A DNA stretch of 64,000 nt from positions 62,001-126,000 of the forward strand of contig DATKSL010000002.1 in assembly GCA_035531675.1 (NCBI GenBank), given 5' to 3'. This stretch comes from JAJPIG01 sp035531675. Lineage in GTDB: Bacteria; Desulfobacterota; Binatia; Binatales; Binataceae. The notes under the pieces are model-generated. The model had not been told where the DNA came from. It worked only from the letters and a program-made list of their open reading frames with translations, and searched no databases. The position numbers were made by a program, and so were the translations under genes. Below, in pieces: positions 60,605 through 64,000 of this stretch (position 1 is the first letter of the stretch; the number at the start of each line of letters is the position of its first letter).

Positions 60605-61393
60605 GTGAGTTCATCGCTGCCATGGGAAGAATTTCCGGAGCTGTCGCGGGAGCCGGCGCGCCTGCCGCGCCATGTCGCGTTCGTGATGGACGGCAACGGG
60701 CGCTGGGCGCGCCAGCGCGGCCTGGCTCGCAGCGAGGGCCATCGCCGCGGCAAAGACTCGGTGCGCGCGGTGGTCGACACCGCGCTTGAGCTCGGCATCC
60801 CGTACCTGACGCTGTTCGTGTTCTCCAACGAGAATTGGCATCGGCCCGGTCCGGAAGTGCGCTTCCTGATGCAACTGGTGCATCGCTACCTGATGACCGA
60901 GACCAAGCGGCTGATGAAACGCGGCATTCGGCTGACGGCAGTCGGCGATACGGCGCGCCTGCCACCGGAGGTCGGCCGCGTGCTGGAGCAGGCGATCGCA
61001 GCCACCGCCGGCAACCACCGCATGACGGTGGCGCTGGCGCTCTCCTACGGCGGCCGCCAGGATATCATCGGCGCCGTCAGACAGATCGCACAGTCGGTCG
61101 CCGAGGGCGCGCTCACGGTCGATCAAATCGACGAGCAACTGCTCAAGGGCCATCTGGCGACCGCCGGGCTGCCGGATCCTGACCTGTTGATCCGGACCTC
61201 GGGCGAGCAGCGGATTTCAAATTTCTTTCTCTACGAGTTGGCCTACACCGAGCTTTATTTCACCGAGACCCTGTGGCCCGATTTCCGTGAGCGCGAGTTC
61301 ATGGCGGCCCTGAGTGACTATCAGGCGCGCGAACGGCGCTTCGGCGCGCTCGACGGCAACGGCGCCAACCATCGCTTGCGTGCTGCGAACTAG
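60605..61393 (+). CDS. uppS: Undecaprenyl diphosphate synthase
   Basis: 262 residues from GTG 60605. Catalytic Asp in H-V-A-F-V-M-D-G-N-G-R-W-A, then V-F-S-N-E-N-W-x-R-P and the late D-L-L-I-R-T-S-G-E-Q-R-I-S-N-F. Makes the C55 lipid carrier for wall synthesis. Overlaps cdsA by 14 nt. Confidence 0.96.
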   Translation: MSSSLPWEEFPELSREPARLPRHVAFVMDGNGRWARQRGLARSEGHRRGKDSVRAVVDTALELGIPYLTLFVFSNENWHRPGPEVRFLMQLVHRYLMTETKRLMKRGIRLTAVGDTARLPPEVGRVLEQAIAATAGNHRMTVALALSYGGRQDIIGAVRQIAQSVAEGALTVDQIDEQLLKGHLATAGLPDPDLLIRTSGEQRISNFFLYELAYTELYFTETLWPDFREREFMAALSDYQARERRFGALDGNGANHRLRAAN

Positions 61394-62165
61394 AATCTGG
61401 ACGGCGCTGGTGCTGTTGCCGGCGCTGCTGCTGGCGATCATTTTCGCGCCCAACTGGCTGTTCACGGCGCTGATCGCGCTGCTCATGGGGCTGGGGCTTT
61501 ATGAGATCGGCGCGATGACGTCGGCCCGCAGTCCGGCCCGCGTCGCGTTGCTGATCGGCGCCGGTCTGCTGCCCGCCGCCGCGGTTTTCATGGCGCCAGG
61601 ACCGTTCATCATCGTGCCCGAATTCACCTTCATCGGCACCGCCCTGATGATGTCGCTGATGTGGGTGCACGGGACCGAGGCCGCGCCGCACGGCACTGCG
61701 CTCATCGCGATCGGCGCGGTTTACGTGGGCGCCTTGTTCCCCTACTTCGCGCTGCTCCGAAACGGTCCCGACGGCGTCGCGCTCACGATCCTGGTACTGC
61801 TGCTGGTGGTGGCGACGGACAGCGCGGCCTATTTCGTCGGCCGCGCGCTCGGACGCATCCGGCTCGCGCCGCGCGTCAGCCCCAACAAGACCGTCGAGGG
61901 CGCGATCGGCGGCCTGCTGGGCGCGGTCGCCGCCGCTGTGGTGTTATGGCCTGCGCTGCTGGCGCGCCGCGAGCTGGCCGCAGTGGTAACGCTCGCAGTG
62001 GCGGTCAGCCTGCTCGCGCAGGTCGGCGACCTGATCGGATCGGCCTTGAAGCGCGCGGCGGGAGTCAAGGACTCGGGCTGGATTTTTCCGGGTCACGGCG
62101 GCCTGCTGGATCGCACCTGCAGCCTAGTCTTCGCGGTGGCATTCACTTACTATTACTCCCGCTGA
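61380..62165 (+). CDS. cdsA: Phosphatidate cytidylyltransferase
   Basis: 261 residues from GTG 61380 inside the uppS end; about eight transmembrane helices. The C-terminal signature G-S-A-L-K-R-A-A-G-V-K-D-S-G-W-I-F-P-G-H-G-G is followed by L-L-D-R-T-C where the family normally ends D-R-x-D, so the last Asp is Cys. D-S-A-A-Y-F-V-G-R is intact. Makes CDP-diacylglycerol for phospholipids. Weak ribosome site; coupling to uppS likely. Confidence 0.9.
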   Translation: MLRTRIWTALVLLPALLLAIIFAPNWLFTALIALLMGLGLYEIGAMTSARSPARVALLIGAGLLPAAAVFMAPGPFIIVPEFTFIGTALMMSLMWVHGTEAAPHGTALIAIGAVYVGALFPYFALLRNGPDGVALTILVLLLVVATDSAAYFVGRALGRIRLAPRVSPNKTVEGAIGGLLGAVAAAVVLWPALLARRELAAVVTLAVAVSLLAQVGDLIGSALKRAAGVKDSGWIFPGHGGLLDRTCSLVFAVAFTYYYSR

Positions 62166-62197
62166 CTGCCTGCTCGCGGGCGCGGCCGAGGCGAATA

Positions 62198-63568
62198 ATG
62201 CTGGTTTCAATCCTCTCCGCTGTATTCATTCTTGGACTTTTGATTATCGTCCATGAAGCCGGCCACTTCGTGGTCGCCAAGCGCCTCGGTATCCGCGTGA
62301 TTCGCTTTTCAATCGGCTACCCGCCGAAGATTTGGGGCATCCGGCTCGGCGAAACCGAGTACGCGCTGGGGGCGACGCCGCTCGGCGGCTATGTGCGGAT
62401 GCTGGGCGACGAGGTCGGCGAAGACACCGGCAGCGAGGATACGGAAGGCTACCTGAAGGAAGTCGCGCTCGATTTGCTGGCGGCCAAGGTCGGCGACGGG
62501 TTGGCGCTCAAAGCGGTAGAGCCTCGAGCCGAAGAGCTGCTGGTGCCGATCGCCGAGCGGCTGGCCGCGGCGAGCGAAGCCGAGGCCGCCACTATCGCGC
62601 TCGCCGAATTCCATCGCCCGCTCAAACCCGAGGAGACTATGCTCCTCGAGGAGTTCGCCCGCACGCGCTCGTTCGAGCCGGCGATCAAGGCCCTCAGCGC
62701 GCGCCATCCGGAGCGGCTGCTCGAACGTTTCCGCAGCCGCGCCTTTCCGAACCAGCGGCTGGCCAAACGGATCGCGATCGTGATGGCGGGTCCGCTGGCC
62801 AACATCCTGTTCGCGCCGATTCTGCTGACTGCGATCACGATGTACGGCGTGCCCTATCTGCTGCCGATCGTCGGCAAGATTCAGGCCGGGATGCCCGCGG
62901 CACAGGCCGGACTCAAGGGCGGCGACCGGATACTCTCGATCAACGGGCACCCGCTCAAGAGTTGGCAGGATCTTTCGACCAACGTAAAAGACAGCAAGGG
63001 CACGGCGCTCACGATCGCCGTCGATCGCAAGACCGCCGGCAAAGTTGAACGCCTGACCTTCGACATCAAGCCCCGCCTCCAGGCCGAGAAGAACGTTTAC
63101 GGGAGCTCGACGAAGCTCTGGATAATCGGCGTGTTGCCACGCGGCGACGAAGGGACCGAACGGCTCGGACCGCTGTCGGCCGCCTACCGCGGATGCGTCG
63201 AGAGCGTCTCGATGGTCTGCTCGCTGGTGGTCGGAATCGCGCAGATGGTCGACGGAACCACGCCGATACGCAAGGCGCTCGGCGGTCCGATCATGATTGC
63301 GCAGATGGCGGGACGCGAGGCGCACGAGGGGCTGGCCAACCTGGTCTGGTTCATCGTGATGCTCACGCTCGAGCTCGGGATCATCAACCTGCTGCCGGTG
63401 CCGATGCTTGACGGCGGCCATCTGTTGTTCTTCGCCTGCGAAGGCATCCGTGGCAAACCGCTCAAGCTGCGTCATCGCGAGCTCGCGTTGCAGGTCGGGC
63501 TGTTGCTGCTGGTGGCCCTGATGGCGTTCGTTATCTTCAATGATATTGCGCGAATCGTTCACAGCTGA
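62198..63568 (+). CDS. rseP: RseP-type site-2 zinc protease with inserted region
   Basis: 456 residues. Zinc motif H19-E-A-G-H23 in the first membrane helix and M-L-D-G-G-H in a later one; P-L-G-G-Y-V-R-M-L is the conserved membrane-reentrant strand. One PDZ domain (about 225-300, A-G-L-K-G-G-D-R-I-L-S-I-N-G). Between Y-V-R-M-L-G-D-E (72) and R-A-F-P-N-Q-R-L-A-K-R (about 181) lies a soluble insert of about 100 residues, where other RseP proteins have about 20. It cleaves anti-sigma factors in the envelope stress pathway. No dxr between cdsA and this gene. Confidence 0.92.
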   Translation: MLVSILSAVFILGLLIIVHEAGHFVVAKRLGIRVIRFSIGYPPKIWGIRLGETEYALGATPLGGYVRMLGDEVGEDTGSEDTEGYLKEVALDLLAAKVGDGLALKAVEPRAEELLVPIAERLAAASEAEAATIALAEFHRPLKPEETMLLEEFARTRSFEPAIKALSARHPERLLERFRSRAFPNQRLAKRIAIVMAGPLANILFAPILLTAITMYGVPYLLPIVGKIQAGMPAAQAGLKGGDRILSINGHPLKSWQDLSTNVKDSKGTALTIAVDRKTAGKVERLTFDIKPRLQAEKNVYGSSTKLWIIGVLPRGDEGTERLGPLSAAYRGCVESVSMVCSLVVGIAQMVDGTTPIRKALGGPIMIAQMAGREAHEGLANLVWFIVMLTLELGIINLLPVPMLDGGHLLFFACEGIRGKPLKLRHRELALQVGLLLLVALMAFVIFNDIARIVHS

Positions 63569-64000
63569 GCGGCTATTCGAGGCCGGCGCCGGCGCCGGAC
63601 CGATACTCGGAATCGACACCGGCCTGCAGCTTGCGGCGGCCTCGATTATCAGCGGCGGGCGGGTGGTCGCCGAGCGCTCGGCAAGTGCGTCGTCGCATTG
63701 CGCCGGCTTGCCTGGCCAGATTGCCGACCTGCTCGAATTCGCCGGTCTTTCGCTATCCGATCTCGGCGGTTTCGCCGTCGGACTTGGTCCGGGCTCGTAT
63801 ACCGGGTTGCGGGTCGGACTCAGTTACGTCAAGGGGCTGGCGGCGGTGCTGGCGATTCCGGTCGTCGGCGTGCCGAGCCTCGACGCGCTGGCGAACGCCG
63901 CCGCGGCGCTGAAATCGGCGCCGGCGGGGAGCTTCGTCTGTCCGGTTGTGGACGCTCGCAGGGGAGAGATCTACACGGCCCTTTACCGCGTCGGTGTCGA
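63540..64000 (+). CDS. tsaB: tRNA threonylcarbamoyladenosine protein TsaB, N-terminal part (runs off right edge)
   Basis: From ATG 63540, overlapping rseP by 29 nt, the frame stays open to the window edge (153 codons). It has I-L-G-I-D-T-G at the start of the actin-like fold, the G-L-G-P-G-S-Y-T-G-L-R-V-G signature and D-A-R-R-G-E-I-Y. TsaB partners TsaD and TsaE in t6A37 tRNA modification. The first 20 residues are non-conserved; a later start cannot be excluded. Confidence 0.93.
   Translation, partial: MILRESFTAERLFEAGAGAGPILGIDTGLQLAAASIISGGRVVAERSASASSHCAGLPGQIADLLEFAGLSLSDLGGFAVGLGPGSYTGLRVGLSYVKGLAAVLAIPVVGVPSLDALANAAAALKSAPAGSFVCPVVDARRGEIYTALYRVGV

Overview
The window looks like a stretch of chromosome from a high-G+C (roughly two-thirds by eye) Gram-negative, free-living bacterium. 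The Gram-negative call rests on a full tolQ-tolR-tolA-tolB-pal-cpoB cluster, an RseP-type site-2 protease, lipoproteins and many exported proteins. Gene order (gap-pgk-tpiA-secG-tRNA-Leu; rho; rpsB-tsf-pyrH-frr-uppS-cdsA-rseP-tsaB), paired DUF1329 exported proteins, a luciferase-like monooxygenase, a CaiB-type CoA-transferase and an amine-dehydrogenase locus together suggest an uncultured Desulfobacterota/Binatota-like lineage. That placement is inference; no 16S rRNA gene is present.

Layout. 1-2.4 kb: universal stress protein (partial), small unknown, Fur, CoA-transferase. 2.5-6.7 kb: two DUF1329 paralogues around an acetamidase/formamidase-family enzyme, the first behind a near-perfect sigma-54 promoter. 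6.9-17.6 kb: ferritin-like protein, SppA, YfhO-like membrane protein, an alkaline-phosphatase-fold protein paired with a short-chain dehydrogenase whose catalytic residues are lost, a formyl-THF hydrolase-like enzyme, a beta-propeller protein, a second stress protein and a flavin monooxygenase. 17.8-21.5 kb: a rearranged tryptophan-tryptophylquinone (TTQ) amine dehydrogenase locus, mauA plus a cytochrome c on + facing mauB-mauE-mauD on -. 21.8-25 kb: BioF-like enzyme, a less G+C-rich segment with a membrane protein overlapping a small gene, and a radical SAM protein.

25-42 kb is mostly core: tRNA-Leu(GAG), secG, glycolytic genes, Tol-Pal, ribF, an exported methyltransferase-like protein, a MetE-like protein, hemE-hemH-hemY and dinB. 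42.3-48.5 kb: small proteins, an isochorismatase-family hydrolase, then a nitrogen locus with a sigma-54 promoter, amtB, glnK, a DUF1646 permease, a TPR protein and four tiny membrane proteins. 48.6-55.8 kb: a flavin-binding protein, two trypsin-like paralogues (one with its catalytic serine replaced) flanking leuC-leuD, and rluD. 55.9-64 kb: rho with its own promoter and long leader, then the translation/envelope cluster, running off the right edge inside tsaB.

How it fits together. The two sigma-54 promoters, the amidase, the ammonium transporter/PII pair and the amine dehydrogenase suggest scavenging of nitrogen (and perhaps carbon and electrons) from amides and amines. Two related dispersed palindromic repeats sit inside operons (mauB/mauE and leuC/leuD). 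I saw no CRISPR array, insertion sequence or prophage.
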